From Mesostigma viride (lineage: Eukaryota; Streptophyta; Mesostigmatophyceae; Mesostigmatales; Mesostigmataceae): a DNA stretch of 62,361 bases. Numbering within the stretch: position 1 is the first letter of the stretch; each line of letters begins with the position of its first letter. The position numbers were made by a program, and so were the translations under genes. Below the pieces are notes generated by a model, which worked only from the letters and a program-made list of their open reading frames with translations, ran no database searches and was not told where the DNA came from. This document shows, one piece after another, positions 10,460 through 20,908 of this stretch. The stretch lies in the NCBI GenBank assembly GCA_009746045.1, contig RPFO01001402.1, positions 1 to 62,361 of the forward strand, written 5' to 3'.

Positions 10460-11029
10460 TCACTCAAACTTTACCACGAAACGCTGACGAACCTGCTTCA
10501 CTTGCGGCCTGACGATGACCGCGAGGTCCGAGGCCTTGCACCGGTTGCGGCACTTCACTATCTTCCCCGCCCGGATGCGAACGTTGAGGACCTTGTCTTT
10601 GCACTTGGGCAGGTCGGACCTGATCTCGTCGTGGTTCATCCTCGCATAGGCGATGACCCCATTCAGGATCGCCCACCGAAAGAAGTTCATCTGCCCGGGA
10701 GTGGTGATGATCTCCCGCTCTCCTTCCACGAGCTTGGTTTTCCTCCTCCTCGCAAAAGGGTCGAACATGCGCTTGGAGTAGAAGTCCAGCTGCTCACGGT
10801 AGGACATGTACAGGTTGAAGGGGATGGAGCCGCCCTCGACGCAGTACTCGACCTTGTGCGTCTTCGCGTAGTTTGTGACGAGCCATTCAATCACGCGCAG
10901 AGACAGCCCCGACGACTTCTTTTTCCCTTCCGGATTCGCGAACTCGTACAGCGTCTCGAAGTTGTCCTTGCTTCCGTAGAATCGCTGCAGAGATCGCTCC
11001 AGAAGGTCCATAGCGTCCCGTAGGGTCAT
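10460..11029 (-). CDS. Conserved giant-virus-type protein of unknown function
   Basis: The protein (189 aa from the ATG at 11029) has an N-terminal helical part, a segment reading LYMSYREQLDFYSKRMFDPF and a later QMNFFRWAILNGVIAYA, a pattern I associate with a protein conserved in several large DNA viruses, whose family name I cannot give with certainty. The C-terminus is basic. An in-frame TTG at 11074 would add 15 residues. It is divergent from the gene at 11185, with a roughly 150-base shared promoter region between them. It is the leftmost viral-type gene. Confidence 0.6.
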   Translation of the reverse strand: MTLRDAMDLLERSLQRFYGSKDNFETLYEFANPEGKKKSSGLSLRVIEWLVTNYAKTHKVEYCVEGGSIPFNLYMSYREQLDFYSKRMFDPFARRRKTKLVEGEREIITTPGQMNFFRWAILNGVIAYARMNHDEIRSDLPKCKDKVLNVRIRAGKIVKCRNRCKASDLAVIVRPQVKQVRQRFVVKFE

Positions 11030-11184
11030 AGGTGTGCCGAGTCTCAATGTGTACGAGTAGATAAATTTTGGCAATCGTCCACTCTGTCCCTCGTGTCTCT
11101 TCTGTCAGTTCGCGGGACGCGGTCTCGCTCGCTCGTGTGCGCGTGGAGTGCATAGATTATCTGCGTTTACATCAATAAGTTCGC

Positions 11185-12585
11185 ATGACTAGCGTTTCCA
11201 TGCTCCAGGGCATGCTGGCGAATTTAGAACCGTTGATCATGCGAGCCATCAACGCGCGACAAAAGGGGGATGCAGCGACCGACGAAGAGGCGGGGCTCAT
11301 ACAGGACCTCCCCGACAACTTGAAGAAGTGGCAGTGGATAAAGCAGCAGATAAGACACGCCACACCGCTCTACGGGACAGGCGAGGCCGGAGGGGATAGC
11401 AACTACCCAGCACCACGGGCACGACAGGAGTCGAGCAATAGCAAACGCACGGGCAAGAGCGCGCCATCTTCTCACGACGAAAGCGACGCAGACAGTGTCG
11501 TTGGATCGACAATGGGAGGGGCGAGGGGCGGGGACGGTGCACCCCCTCTTTCAAAAAAAAGGATCGACGCGTCACAAAACAAGGATAAAGACGAGGGGGT
11601 GGGTGACAGCGGTGGGGGGGGGGGTGATCTGGAGGGGCGATGGGAGAACAGGGAAGAGTATTGGGCTGATGATGATGAACTCAAGGGCATGACGAATGAA
11701 GACCGCGCGGGTTTGTACAAAAATACGAGGGAAAATGTTCGGATAAGTTTCCAAAAGGCCAAGAACTTTGTAGCTAATAACATTAAATCGGAAGATCCCA
11801 AGCTCCGGGCACTCGCCGAGAACACAAGAAAGACGCTCGACGATTGGTACACAAACTCGGATGCCATGAGAGTGAAGTTGGAGCAAGAAGATCGTGAGGA
11901 CGAAGGGCTGAAAAATGTTAAGAAAAATCACGGGGAAAAATGGTTCAATATTGTCCGCAACAGGCACTTGTTCAAACACGGGTTTGGGTACGAGGACCCC
12001 GAGGACAGCTCACTAATACCTAGTGCTAGGGAACTTACGAACCCAGACCAGGCAAACATTCACCCAGACGCACGATGGTTGGTTAACCTTGCGGATAGGG
12101 CGAGGAGGAGTGCCGAAATATACGATGGAATTAGTATGCGCGAATCAAAAGGAGAGGCGCATATTGGACATTCTTCTGATGATCAATGGTTTTACGAAAA
12201 CCCATTCCCGAGCGTACCAGGTCAGAAGGGGTTGGGTTATGTACCAAATGCAACGTCAGGAGAGGACTCAGCTTTTCTGGTATCGAATGCTTTATTTAAA
12301 TTGAATAAACTCTACGAAGAGTTGGGCAACAGGGACGCGATGGTGTCAACAGAAACAGAAAAGGAAGAGATTCAACGGCTGAAGGATACGATCAAGGCAG
12401 ACCGTGAGAAGCAGATGGAGGACGATTTCCGACTGACCTTGGTCACAGAAGAGAATGCAAAGGCAGCCGCATCGAAAAAAGCAGAAAACGATAGACAGGA
12501 GTCATTGCTCAAAGAACAGATTAAGAATAGAGTACTGGCAGAACGTAAAAAGGAGACGGCGGGGGGCAGGATGTCGAGAATGTGA
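11185..12585 (+). CDS. Unknown protein with charged helical C-terminus
   Basis: A 466-aa protein without a recognised domain. Residues 1-60 are compact and may be folded. Residues 70-160 are a disordered, Gly/Ser/Asp-rich linker. Residues 160-330 are charged and helical, and residues 385-460 are a Lys/Glu-rich probable coiled coil. Its stop overlaps the start of the next gene (TGATG-type overlap at 12583-12587), so the two are probably linked in expression. Virion scaffold or packaging roles are possible but nothing in the sequence decides this. Confidence 0.6.
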   Translation: MTSVSMLQGMLANLEPLIMRAINARQKGDAATDEEAGLIQDLPDNLKKWQWIKQQIRHATPLYGTGEAGGDSNYPAPRARQESSNSKRTGKSAPSSHDESDADSVVGSTMGGARGGDGAPPLSKKRIDASQNKDKDEGVGDSGGGGGDLEGRWENREEYWADDDELKGMTNEDRAGLYKNTRENVRISFQKAKNFVANNIKSEDPKLRALAENTRKTLDDWYTNSDAMRVKLEQEDREDEGLKNVKKNHGEKWFNIVRNRHLFKHGFGYEDPEDSSLIPSARELTNPDQANIHPDARWLVNLADRARRSAEIYDGISMRESKGEAHIGHSSDDQWFYENPFPSVPGQKGLGYVPNATSGEDSAFLVSNALFKLNKLYEELGNRDAMVSTETEKEEIQRLKDTIKADREKQMEDDFRLTLVTEENAKAAASKKAENDRQESLLKEQIKNRVLAERKKETAGGRMSRM

Positions 12586-13637
12586 TGAGCTCCGAAAAAA
12601 AAGAAGAGCCGGCTCAAGACGCCGTGCCAATGGTTTCATTTGGTTTTGGGGACAATCTGGATGAACTTGCGAATAACTTGAAAATGGCTTTTGAATATGA
12701 GATGGTGCCATCGTCAAAAAACTTGACAGATGCCGTATCAGCAGGCAAAATTGCCCACGGGGACAGGGGAAACGACGTGGAAGAATCCATCGAAGAACTC
12801 TTTCCCGAATCTGAATGGGAGCGTGTGGCATACACGGTCATGAAACGCGCAGACGTTGATAATCATCTGAGTGGCATGATATTTAAGCGACGCACACCGG
12901 TTGAGGGGATGCCTAATTACGAGTATGTGTCAGATCGGACCATAAGAGGACATAAGATCAAACGGGCGCTAGATGGCAAACTCGTGACATCTTCGACGGA
13001 TGTGAATGCCTTCAATGCAGCTATAGATAAACTACCAAAGCTGTCGTTTGGTGGGGTGGACAACCTTGACGAGCTTCAGAGACGAGTTGATAATATCCAC
13101 CCGGTCTACAAGGCGACTGTGGTGCGGTCATCAAAAAATTTATTAGATGCCGTGCAGTCTGGTGAAGTGTTTGCCAGATATGCACATGATTTGCAAACAA
13201 ACATTCAAACACTTTTTCCTCCAGACGAATGGGAGATTGCGGGATACGTTACCATCCAACTCGGACAATACAACAACTTTTTAGATGGCGTGACCTTTAA
13301 GCGACGCACCCCTGTTGACGGGCTGCCTAATTACGAGTATATTGACAAGTATTCCTTGGGCGCGGTCATACACAGGGATGGCAAACTCACAACTAACTCT
13401 ATTAAACGCTACATTAACCACTTCGACACTCCGCAAAACCCGACGCTCTATAAAAGATCCTGGATAGATGCACAAAACACCCCGCTTCCTGCGCGGGGCA
13501 CGCCAGATCCGGCCAGACGTAAAGAGTCTGGAGGATCGGACACCAACTACGAGTTGGACACAGATGACTTAGATGCTGCAACCCCTGAACAGGCGCAATT
13601 AATCAACTTATTAACAAGTCTAGCGAAAGGAATATAA
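12585..13637 (+). CDS. Unknown protein with an internal tandem domain duplication
   Basis: The 350-aa protein consists of two homologous units of about 120 residues (roughly 15-130 and 145-260). Each has DNLDEL, then VxSSKNLxDAV, then LFPxxEWE, then FKRRTPVxGxPNYEY, followed by a short tail. No family is recognised. The duplicated unit suggests a symmetric binding or structural protein. The start overlaps the stop of the preceding gene. An AT-rich stretch with TATAAT at 13631-13640 precedes the next gene and may be its promoter. Confidence 0.6.
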   Translation: MSSEKKEEPAQDAVPMVSFGFGDNLDELANNLKMAFEYEMVPSSKNLTDAVSAGKIAHGDRGNDVEESIEELFPESEWERVAYTVMKRADVDNHLSGMIFKRRTPVEGMPNYEYVSDRTIRGHKIKRALDGKLVTSSTDVNAFNAAIDKLPKLSFGGVDNLDELQRRVDNIHPVYKATVVRSSKNLLDAVQSGEVFARYAHDLQTNIQTLFPPDEWEIAGYVTIQLGQYNNFLDGVTFKRRTPVDGLPNYEYIDKYSLGAVIHRDGKLTTNSIKRYINHFDTPQNPTLYKRSWIDAQNTPLPARGTPDPARRKESGGSDTNYELDTDDLDAATPEQAQLINLLTSLAKGI

Positions 13638-13657
13638 TATGCACGTATATTCATAAC

Positions 13658-16600
13658 ATGGACGGCGTGGCTACCGGATCGATACAGCAGGCGCGTCCTG
13701 ACGCGACAACAACGCCATCCGCGATCCAGACACTGGCAACCGTACAAACTCCTGCACCGGCAACCGCACCAAAAACACCGCTACCACCCAACTACAAGCC
13801 TCTACTTCTTGCATCACTGTTGAATAGCACATCAAATGCACACGGACAACAAACGCAACCGGATGCCGCAAAGGATGGTACAGAACTACAAACACGGTCA
13901 GCAGCCGCACCACCAGTCAGTATGGCGGTGGAACCGGTAGTGGTACCAGAACCGGCACCGGTGAGCAGCAGCAAGCCTCAACGCAGTATCGAGGAGAAGA
14001 GGGCGCGTCTTAAGGGCACTATATTGCGCTTGATAGCGCGTATTCCTGACGATGGTGCAATGACCGCCGCAGATCTGCCAGACCCGTCCACGCTCACGGA
14101 TGACAAGGTCAGTCAGATGACGCTGAAACAGAGGAGGTCAATGATCAGAGTGGTGGGGTCACGACTTCTTGCAATGATGGATGCGAAGGATGCTGCTGCC
14201 GTGCGCGGCCGCCCCGCAATCCCATACGTCTCTCCCGAGTCGGCGATCCCTGATGAGACAAATATAACGGAGGAGCAGGTGAGACAGATGACGCCAGAAG
14301 AGAGGAAACATCTCTTAAAGACCGTGCTTTCCATTGTTCGCGCGAAGTCCGCCGTGCTTAAAGACGCGCAGAAAAAGGTGGACGAGCTGACCGCGCGAGT
14401 GGCCATAGAGAAGGGGCACGTGGCAGACAGCGAGAGGAGGTTTGACGACCTTTCCGAGCAACACAAAAAAAATCTGGAGGCATTGAACAAAAAGAAGAAT
14501 CAATTGCGCGTCATACAAACGGAGATGGACGCTCTGAATAAAGAGAACACAGAAACCCAAACCAAATTGAAAGAAGCGTCCAATCTTCTGCGTGAGAAAG
14601 AGAAAGCATTGAACGAAGAGATCAAAGGACTGAACTTAAAATTGGATCAGATCAGCCTTGAGCAAGACGAAACGTTAAAACGTCTTCAAAAGGCGCAAGA
14701 GGAGATTAAGGAGGCCAATGAAAAGGTTGCGAAGCTCACTGCAGAGCTCGATCGCACGAAGGCTGAACTCGCGTCCGAGCGGAGTCGCAGTGCGCGAATG
14801 GAGGAGGAGGCGCGAAAATTGCGGGCGGAGGTCAGCAGACACGAGGAGTCGTTGAAGGCGAAAGATGAGGAGGTGTCAGAGCTCGAAAAAAAACTGACGG
14901 AGTTGACCAAAAAGCAGAGCGAACTCGTCACGGCGGCGGAAGAGGAGAGGACGCGACACGCCAACGAGGTCAAATCTGTGCAGGACAAGCTTGAGGCCGC
15001 GAAGGACGAGGCGAAGGGGCTGAGAGAAACAACCAGTCAATTGCAAGAAAAGCTGCGTGACGCATCTAGGTCCATCCAAGGGTTGCGCGGGGCTTTGAAC
15101 AGGGTCGTGGGGGAGAAGCGCGAGGTCGAAAACAAGTTGCAGAAAGTGGAAGGGGAATTGAAGGACGCCAGGGAAGGAATGCAAAAAACGAGGGAGGAGT
15201 TGACAACTGCGAGAGGTGAGCTTGACAAACAAATACAACAGAATGCAGCGGATCAAGCGAAGTTGGCACAGCAGGAGAAGGATTTGCGGAATATGAATAA
15301 CTTATTGGGACTGTCCAATCAGGAGCTCGAAGCAAAGGAGAAACAGGCCAAAGCTTTACAGAAAGCGATTAAAGAGGGTAAAGTTCGCGAGACTGCGCTG
15401 GCCAAGGACGTCAAGAACAAGGAGGCGGCGGCAAAGGAAGTGGCGGACAAGTTGAAGAACGCGGAAGAAGAGCACAAACAAACAAAGGCTAAAATGGCCG
15501 CAACGGAACAAGAGCTGAGAGATAAGCAAACGAAACTGAATACCGCGAACGCCGCATTGAAGACTGCAAAGGGAGATATAGTCAAGTTGGAAGGGCGTGT
15601 TACAACACTGACCGCTGCGGCAAAACAGGCGGAGGAACAACACGAGGGGGAACTTAAGAGGAAAAACGAAGAGACCAGGAAGGCAAAAGAGCAAGTGGGG
15701 GAACTGCAACGGGAGAAGTCTGTCTTGGAAAAGTCACTAGGGGAAAAGAACGAGGAAGCTAAGCAGATTAAAGAAGAACTGAGAATTAAGGAGGGAGATA
15801 ACAAGACACTGTCACAAAATATTGTCAAAATTGAAGCGGAGAAAGCGAAACAGGAGGCGAAACTGGAAGCTTTACAGACAAAACATACGAACATGCGAGC
15901 GGCAAACGCCGACCTATTGGAAAAAATCACCCAATTGGGGGTAGCAGTGGCAGCAAAGGACGCAGAGTTGACATCGGCGCACGCAGAGCTCTCAACCGCT
16001 AAACAGGCGGCTATTCAACTCGAGGCCGATTTAAAGGCTGCAAATGAGGAGGTAGCGCGCCAGAAGAGCGTCATTGCAGCAAAGGACCAAGAACTGGCAG
16101 ATCAAGAGACTAAGATTATAGATCTGCAAGGTAAGATCACATCTATAACAAGCCAACTGGACACAGAAAGAGATGCGCACCAAGCGACCATCACACAAGC
16201 AAGAACAGATCTGGACGCAAAACAAAAGGAGGTGGATGCAGCCAACAAGTCTATCCACACACTGGAGGGCGATATCGCAGAGGCCCAAAGAAAAGTGGAT
16301 GCTCTTGAGGCGGCCGTTACTCAACGCGACGACCAGATCAAGGGTCTGACTAAGGAGAAAGGGGAGCTAGAAGCCAAATTGACAACGGCGGCAAATGAGA
16401 TGGCCAAAGCTAAAACACAGATCCAAACGCTCGAAGCGGACGTGGACGCTAAAACGACCGAAATCGACGAATTGAAGAGACTAACAACGACGCAAGAGGA
16501 AGAAATCGGTGGTCTGAGGTCCCAGTTGGCTTCCACAAAAAAGGAACTGGACGATGCGATGGCGGCTAACGTAGGTTTAGCTGCGACAATTCAACGGCAC

Positions 16601-18024
16601 GAGCAGACCATTGCGGAAAAGGAGGGGGAGGTGGCACAGCTCACAATAGATAAAAAAGCTCTTGACGAGGAGTTGGCGACCGTGTCCGGAAAGCTGACTC
16701 AGGCATTGGCAGCTAACGAACAGCTGCAACGTGACGTGCAGGCCAGGGATGCGACGATCAAGGATGAGCGGGAAAAGATTACAAAACTTCAAGCACAGGT
16801 CGCGGCGAACGCGGACACCATCACAAAGGTGCAGAGGGAAAAAGCAACGCTTGAACAGGAGATTGTGCATCTCGGGGTAAAGCACGAGCAGGATAAAAAA
16901 GTTTTGAAGGACAGTCATGAGAAGGCATTGAAGGCTGTTAACGATCAGCTTAGCGCGCAAATCGAAGACACAAAAAGTAAGCAGATGCAGATAAATGAGC
17001 TCATTACGAAACACGCACAGGACGTCGCCAAACTCACTGCCGACCACCAAGCAGATATGGATATGTTGACGAGAACACACGCAGCAGAGATAGTTCTCAA
17101 GGACGCTGAAATCGCAAGACATGCTGCCAGCATTGCAGACTTGAATACCCAGGTCCAGACAAAACAGAGAGAGCTCAATGATGCCACTGCGGCTCTCTCG
17201 GACATGACGCGACATTTAGGGATGACGCAGTCACTAAACTTACACAGGCTCACCGAGACATTGCGAAATTACAAGGTGATGTGGCAGCCGGAAAGGAGAG
17301 AGAGACGGCGGCACACAGAAGGAGAGAAGTACTCGAGGAGCAGTACACAACTCTGGAAGGTGAGAAGGCAGCGGCGATAGCGGAACGAGATCGAGTAAAC
17401 GCGGCCCTTAAACAAGTCCAGGGCGATAAGGCGGCAGTGGAGGCGGCAAGAGAGCGATCGGAGAAAGCTTTCAGAGACCGTATCCATGGGTTGAATGAGC
17501 AACTTACGAAATTAGAGGAAGCAAACAGCAGTTTGGGCGGAACAAACGCAGGATTGAGTGCAGAGATAGCGAGGACAAAGGCAGAGAATAATCGACTCCT
17601 GATACTTAACACTGCTGGTAACGAGCAAGTGACACGGTTGGAACAAGAAAAACGGGGGTTGGAAGAACAAGTCAAACAGCTTGGTGTGATGATAGGCATG
17701 GAGGGCGTGAGCGCGGGCGAACATAACAACATCGTGCACGAGGCATCTGAGAGGATCATTAAACAACAGCAGGAGAATGCACAACTCACAGGACAGCTGG
17801 GTGAGGCTTCAGGCGTGATTGCGGAATTGCAAAAACAGCTTCAACAGGCAATAGCAGCAGCGCGCAAAGCCAATCTAACCCTTAGAAGGACGGTTCAGGA
17901 GGTTGATCGAGTGCACGGACTACAAGCCCGTGGTTCGGCAAGTCAATTTGTGCACGACTATCAAAACAGCGTGGATTATCAGAATGACCATCAACACGAA
18001 TTTGGCGCGCCTCCGCCCCAATAA
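13658..18024 (+). CDS. Giant coiled-coil protein, split by one frameshift
   Basis: A Pro/Thr/Ala-rich head of about 110 residues is followed by more than 1,000 residues of near-continuous coiled coil (heptads rich in Lys, Glu, Ala, Leu and Gln), resembling SMC arms or filament proteins without their ATPase heads. The first frame runs to 17380, but coiled-coil character ends near 17205 and resumes in another frame that stays open to 18024. One extra base near 17200-17220 would join them into about 1,450 aa. It may be a virion or cytoplasmic scaffold protein. Similar long coiled coils turn up in databases by composition alone, so similarity searches will mislead. The stop overlaps an AATAAA at 18020. 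Confidence 0.7.
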
Positions 18025-18025
18025 A
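18020..18025 (+). terminator. AATAAA polyadenylation-type signal
   Basis: AATAAA overlaps the stop codon of the coiled-coil gene. Similar signals just beyond or over stops occur at 22234, 31703, 52307, 55540 and 61814. Confidence 0.4.
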
Positions 18026-18051
18026 AATGTCGAGGGTTCCATATACACGCT

Positions 18052-18930
18052 ATGGCGGACGCGCACCACATCGGGCCATGGATGCTGCGGAGAGCCAGCC
18101 GCCGCGAGGAGGGCGACGTCATCAAGGCAGTGGCGGGCGCGTGCAAGTCCAACGACGTCCCTCGCCCTTTCATGCAATACGCGGACAGTGTAAGCGGGGT
18201 CGCCAAGGAATTGGGACAGGATAAGTATTGGATATGCGACTTCACGCCTGGCGTACATTGCTTGCTCGCTCTGGTGCGCATCCGCGGTGGCCGGACTGTG
18301 TGCTCTCTGGTCGATTGGGACAAGGGCGTGTACATCGTTCGCATGCCGCCGTTCAAGGTCAAGCTGTTCAAAGGTACGGTGTTGCAAGGTGTGATCACAC
18401 GTGATGGGCTGAAGACCGCGTTTGTGGTCCACGACTGTCTCGCGTTTGCCCGCAAGAGCCTGACGGACTCTCCCTTTGAAACGCGTATGGAAATGGCGAG
18501 AGACGTGGTAGGCATGAACTTTCCTAGTCACTCTTCCTACTATTACAACATGTTCCTGCGCTGTGTTGCTTTCATGCCAAGTAATAGTGATCAGACTTTC
18601 TTGAAGAGTCCAAACGTTATGTTTATTCCCAATTCATCAGCGGTAAGCAATCAATACAGTCACGGCAATGTGCCCGTCGCACTCGTGAACAAACCGTGCC
18701 TGTTGACGGAGTTTGGCAAGCTGTGCACTCCCGTGGCCTTGCACCCGTGTACAACACACGCCCAGTGGGTGAATTCGATCCTCATCTCTTCCCTTTCCAC
18801 CCCCTCCTCGGAGGAGCCGAGATCTTCTGGGCCAGCGTTAACGCCGACGCCATTGTCTGATTGCTTCTACCCTCAGCCGCGTCGGGCATGGGCGGGCGAA
18901 ACAATACCGGGTACAAGGCCTCCGGTATAG
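18052..18930 (+). CDS. mRNA capping guanylyltransferase-like protein, probably inactive
   Basis: The fold is suggested by residues 58-150: a YW-I-C-x-x-T-x-G-V segment followed by hydrophobic strands, a GTVLQGVIT segment (motif III-like, 108-116) and FVVHDCLAFARKSLTDSPF (motif IIIa-like, 124-142). These match nucleotidyltransferases of the capping enzyme/DNA ligase superfamily. The KxDGxR motif that carries the GMP-accepting lysine is replaced by FTPGVH at about 64-69, so catalysis by the usual route is not expected. It may be a regulatory or structural paralogue. The last 50 codons overlap the primase gene tail to tail by 149 bases and look unlike a folded domain, so the true end may be earlier. 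Confidence 0.6.
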   Translation: MADAHHIGPWMLRRASRREEGDVIKAVAGACKSNDVPRPFMQYADSVSGVAKELGQDKYWICDFTPGVHCLLALVRIRGGRTVCSLVDWDKGVYIVRMPPFKVKLFKGTVLQGVITRDGLKTAFVVHDCLAFARKSLTDSPFETRMEMARDVVGMNFPSHSSYYYNMFLRCVAFMPSNSDQTFLKSPNVMFIPNSSAVSNQYSHGNVPVALVNKPCLLTEFGKLCTPVALHPCTTHAQWVNSILISSLSTPSSEEPRSSGPALTPTPLSDCFYPQPRRAWAGETIPGTRPPV

Positions 18931-20260
18931 GAAAGGGGTCCGAGGCATACCCTGCACACCCATCATCAAAGCAGCGCTGGGATATGCCCTGGTACGAAAC
19001 GGAGAACCACACATTGTTGCTGGCGTGCTCCCTGCCCACATTCAGACAGTGCCTGTGTTTGGTCCAGGCCGAATACACGGCGTGCGCCCCTTGCCCGCGC
19101 TGGTACACCCTCGACACCCCCGTGGATGCCACGGAACGCACGGCCTTCTCCACTGCGGCGTGGATGGGGGAGTCGGTTGCGACACTCTCGTCTGTGTGTA
19201 GCCCAAACCTTGCCGCTTCTTTCTCCGCATCCGCGGACTTAAGCTTGGCGGCCTTCTTGCGCTTCCTTGTCTTCTTCTCCTCTGCAGTGACGCAGGTATC
19301 CTCGTCGTACCAGTCCGGGACGGTCACCTGCGCCACCAAACTGGGAGGTGCGCCGTCAAAGGAGCGCACGGAGGTCATTTGCAGGAACTTCATGGGGTCC
19401 TCCTTGATCTCCTCCTGGGTGTACTCAGCCGTGACCTCCCCCCTCTCGTCCATCTCCCCCCACGGGTGGTACGCGCGGTTCTCGTGGATTTTCCCGTAGT
19501 GACAAGACAAGTTCGGACACTTCCTGTTCTTCCTGGCCACACAGAAGTCGCATCTGCAGTACTCGGCGTCAACATATTCCCTCTTGCACGGCCCGTGCTC
19601 CTTTTCCAGGTGCCTCGCGGCCTTGCAGCAGTCGGGACACCTCTCGCATTTCCAGCTCCACAGTATGCGTATGCCGTTGTCCAGGAGCACGGATGGGTCG
19701 ATCACTTCCATCCAGCCGTTGTTTTCTGGCCTGGGTCCCAGCTCAGTGTGCAGCTTCTCAACTATTATGGAGCGCAATAGGAGCGCCGCGTGCTTATCCA
19801 CTGACACAAATGGAAAGTGCACGTGGAAGCCTGTCTTCAAGCCCCCCGACTTGGTTGTTTTCAAGGGAGCTCTGCATATCACCATGAAGGTGTTGACTGA
19901 AGAGGAGAGGCACTCCCTCAGCACCTTCTGCATCAGTGGGAGCCACGCACCAACGACCTCGTCTCCCAGGTCCTTGTCATCCACGCAATCAAGATCGAAA
20001 AAGAGGGGGAAAATGCCCCCCCTGGGCTTCTGCTCTACTATAAAGTTGCGTGTGTTCTTCAGCCCATCAGAGCAAATTTTCTTGTAAAAGTCCAGCAGGT
20101 CCTCCTTGTCCACATAAATCTTGCCCCCTCTCAGCCCATCCAGCAGCAGGTGTGTGTACTCCTCCTCCTTGTCCACGAAAACCTCCATCTCCACTGCCCA
20201 TTTTGTGGCCTCTGAAAATCCAGGGCGCTGCCACTTCTCTTTTTGCGCGGCTGGCGACAT
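18782..20260 (-). CDS. Archaeo-eukaryotic-type DNA primase
   Basis: The 492-aa protein has the primase metal-binding motif in PLFFDLDC (Asp89, Asp91), a GFHVHFP motif with His146/148 that fits the sxH motif, and VIDPSV followed by NGIRIL that fits motif III and the nucleotide-binding arginine. A cysteine/histidine cluster (CERCPDCC to CPNLSC, 205-253) may bind zinc. A C-terminal segment with CFDDGCAGY (about 445) resembles the zinc-binding tail of herpesvirus UL52/pox-type primases. It makes RNA primers for viral DNA replication and would act with the D5-type helicase encoded at 27998-30222. All catalytic residues appear present. Confidence 0.75.
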   Translation of the reverse strand: MSPAAQKEKWQRPGFSEATKWAVEMEVFVDKEEEYTHLLLDGLRGGKIYVDKEDLLDFYKKICSDGLKNTRNFIVEQKPRGGIFPLFFDLDCVDDKDLGDEVVGAWLPLMQKVLRECLSSSVNTFMVICRAPLKTTKSGGLKTGFHVHFPFVSVDKHAALLLRSIIVEKLHTELGPRPENNGWMEVIDPSVLLDNGIRILWSWKCERCPDCCKAARHLEKEHGPCKREYVDAEYCRCDFCVARKNRKCPNLSCHYGKIHENRAYHPWGEMDERGEVTAEYTQEEIKEDPMKFLQMTSVRSFDGAPPSLVAQVTVPDWYDEDTCVTAEEKKTRKRKKAAKLKSADAEKEAARFGLHTDESVATDSPIHAAVEKAVRSVASTGVSRVYQRGQGAHAVYSAWTKHRHCLNVGREHASNNVWFSVSYQGISQRCFDDGCAGYASDPFPIPEALYPVLFRPPMPDAAEGRSNQTMASALTLAQKISAPPRRGWKGKR

Positions 20261-20335
20261 TTACTGGACCCCACAATTCGCGCCCATCCGTGCGATTTCG
20301 TCACGCAAAATTTCTCAGCAACCGTTAACGATTTC

Positions 20336-20887
20336 ATGCGGATCTACACGAAAGCGGGCGACGCAGGCCTCACGTCCGCCATAGGAGGCGGTGAGAAGCT
20401 CCCGAAAAGCGACCCTCTCTTTGCCGCCCTCGGGACGCTGGACGAGCTCAATGCATCCGTGGGACTGGCCGTGAGTCAGGCGGGTGAGTCAGCAGATCTC
20501 GTGGATATTTTGCAGTACATCCAGTGCAGGATCTTGGACGCCGGCACTGCACTTGCTGCCCCGTTGGAAAGATCCGACACCCTCCTGAAGTTCACCTGTG
20601 CTGACGAGGCGGTTCAGATCTTGGAATCTAAAATTGACGGTTACGAACGGAATCTGCCGGTTCTACGGAACTTTGTACTACCTGGCGGCAACGGTATGCT
20701 GGCATCCCAACTGCACATGTGCAGGACCGTGTGCCGGCGGGCAGAACGAGAGGTTTATGCCTCCGGACGCGCGGATGCCGGTCTGCTACGATTTGTGAAC
20801 CGTTTGTCTGACTTCTTCTTCATGGCTGCACGGACCTATCAAGACAACGAGCCGGTGGTTTATTCCAAAAGGTCTCAATTGAGTTAA
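20336..20887 (+). CDS. Cob(I)alamin adenosyltransferase (PduO/MMAB type)
   Basis: The 183-aa protein is a full-length PduO/MMAB-family enzyme, which transfers the adenosyl group of ATP to cob(I)alamin to give adenosylcobalamin. Visible signatures: YTKAGDAGLTS near the N-terminus for ATP binding, GTLDELNASVGLA at 33-45, FVLPGGN at 113-119, CRRAERE at 133-139 and NRLSDFFF at 155-162. No targeting peptide is seen from the ATG at 20336, so a cytosolic location is inferred. It lies between the primase (divergent, 76 bases between starts) and a membrane-protein gene, within core viral genes. I infer acquisition from a cellular source. Possible users are a methylmalonyl-CoA mutase or a B12-dependent ribonucleotide reductase; neither is in this window. 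Confidence 0.85.
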   Translation: MRIYTKAGDAGLTSAIGGGEKLPKSDPLFAALGTLDELNASVGLAVSQAGESADLVDILQYIQCRILDAGTALAAPLERSDTLLKFTCADEAVQILESKIDGYERNLPVLRNFVLPGGNGMLASQLHMCRTVCRRAEREVYASGRADAGLLRFVNRLSDFFFMAARTYQDNEPVVYSKRSQLS

Positions 20888-20908
20888 ATATCTGTGAATA
20901 ATTGTACA

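Noticed and set aside
14113-17253. Several minus-strand frames with hydrophobic stretches
   Set aside because: They are antisense to the coiled-coil gene and reflect its Lys/Glu codons.
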